Source: Mugil cephalus
Lineage: Eukaryota; Chordata; Actinopteri; Mugiliformes; Mugilidae
Assembly: GCF_022458985.1 (NCBI RefSeq)
Contig: NC_061774.1
Span: 5,632,616-5,696,615 of the forward strand
Length of the DNA stretch: 64,000 bases
Direction: 5' to 3'
Part shown: piece by piece, positions 63,001 to 64,000 of the stretch
How positions within the stretch are numbered: the first letter of the stretch is position 1
Layout of the letters: every line of letters starts with the position of its first letter
Notes under the pieces: generated by a model
Seen by the model: the letters and a program-made list of their open reading frames with translations, nothing else
What the model was told of the DNA's origin: nothing
Databases searched by the model: none
Position numbers and translations under genes: made by a program

Positions 63001-63179
63001 TTTTAACCTATGATATACCAGGACATTTTATGGCGTACCGGGACATACTCAGTCCTGTTATAATTCTCTCTGACCGTTTTGTGATGGTGACGGCTCTTCC
63101 ACACTAAATACAGCTGCCGCTCCTCTGTTCTCTGCTGTTACTCTGTCTCTCACTGAGGGTCGTGGATGTCCCACACTCA

Positions 63180-64000
63180 GTGCGCTACATGCTCTCTCCA
63201 TACATCCATGGCTCTTTCACATGTACATCTGGCGTGCATGTTGCTGCCTCGTCATACTGTGCTGCAGACGAAAGACATGCATGTGGAGTGACTAAAACCT
63301 TTGTGAGTTATAAAGCCATACATGACTTAAACAGGCTTAAATATTAATCACATTTCAGAAAAACGCCCATGCTTGTTTGGTTAACACTACTTGTCAATCA
63401 GAGCACGCTGATGACACCTGTCTAGGGCTCTTGTTTATCTTGCCACAAATCACAAAAACTTCTAGCTGAGTCAAACCAGCCCCAAACCCCTGTCTAACAT
63501 ATCACTCATTTAGCTCAACTTTAGTGAAAATTTTAATTTGTTTCCAGATATTGACTTTATTTTGACTACAGAAACACAAACTCATGTTGGCAATAATTTG
63601 ATTAAAGAAATGGCAATTAGGACAGGATAGAGACACCATTTATGAAGTGGATATACTTTGAGTAAAAAGAGACTCAAGACCCACCTTTGTAGCTTAGCTA
63701 TTTTAGCTTGATTTACGCACGCTGGATTAATTTATTTAGTTTATTTATTTATTATATTTATTGATCTATCCATTATGAAGATATTTATTTATATTTATTT
63801 AATTTTAATTGTTTACTTTTTATATATTATTATTATTGTTGTTGTTCTTGTTCTTGTTGTTGTTGTTTTATCTTTTACTCAAGCTCTGGTGTTTCCTCAC
63901 TGAGGACTGTCCTCTCTGGAAGCTGTGATCGGTTCTGGCTGTGGCAATGCTGTGGGGATGGTCCTGGTCCGGCGGGATGGGGGGGCCCTGTCACTGTCTA
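63180..64000 (+). repeat. Third, partial copy of the duplicated spacer (runs off the window)
   Basis: 63290-63660 matches 8880-9320. At about 63661 it jumps to sequence matching 13305 onward (the LINE 3' part), so roughly 4 kb of the spacer is missing here. This orientation predicts a further G-type receptor beyond the right edge of the window. Confidence 0.6.

Overview
The window looks like a teleost fish nuclear genome. It has introns with GT/AG borders, AT-rich spacers, a Tc1/mariner element, CR1/L2-type LINEs, (TTGAA)n-tailed repeats, and a cluster of two-domain immunoglobulin receptors whose germline exons already end in joining-segment-like motifs (GNGTKLE). These are hallmarks of the novel immune-type receptor (NITR) family of bony fish. 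The family name rests on recalled family features, not on a search.

I count eleven receptor loci. Plus-strand loci start near 1.26, 15.49, 23.56, 47.66 and 55.87 kb. Minus-strand loci start near 6.80, 20.71, 35.30, 37.58, 54.27 and 59.8 kb. Two subfamilies recur. The 'G' type has a leader ending LCLHPV, an Ig1 ending WSGTYLLVEG and an Ig2 ending FGNGTKLE. The 'M' type has a leader ending LHRG and an Ig2 ending LGNGTHLQIRG. In four places an M gene (minus) and a G gene (plus) lie head to head: 6.8/15.5, 20.7/23.6, 37.6/47.7 and 54.3/55.9 kb. Three genes read cleanly: 15.5 kb (333 aa, ITIM-bearing inhibitory form), 47.7 kb (275 aa, tail lost) and 55.9 kb (303 aa, tail without ITIM). The others carry frameshifts, internal deletions or lost exons.

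The cluster grew by segmental duplication. About 12 kb at 5.5-17.6 kb (M gene, LINE-filled spacer, G gene) is repeated at 36.4-50.6 kb at roughly 97% identity by eye. The second copy has gained a Tc1 element with an intact transposase but a truncated right end. A third spacer copy begins at 63.2 kb and runs off the window. The G-type 3' flank (LINE-tail repeat, relic ORF, V-domain-like scrap) recurs at 3-5, 17-20, 25-27.6, 32-33 (inverted) and 50-51 kb. The rest is transposon debris, including nested insertions at 12.3-12.9 kb and 60.0-62.3 kb, and a long-TIR element at 20.7-21.9 kb.

From about 19.2 to 36.2 kb the sequence differs from its paralogues mainly by scattered 1-2 base indels. This resembles uncorrected long-read gap filling, so broken reading frames there (genes at 23.6 and 35.3 kb) should not be taken as true pseudogenes without checking. 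No tRNA, rRNA or CRISPR array was recognised.
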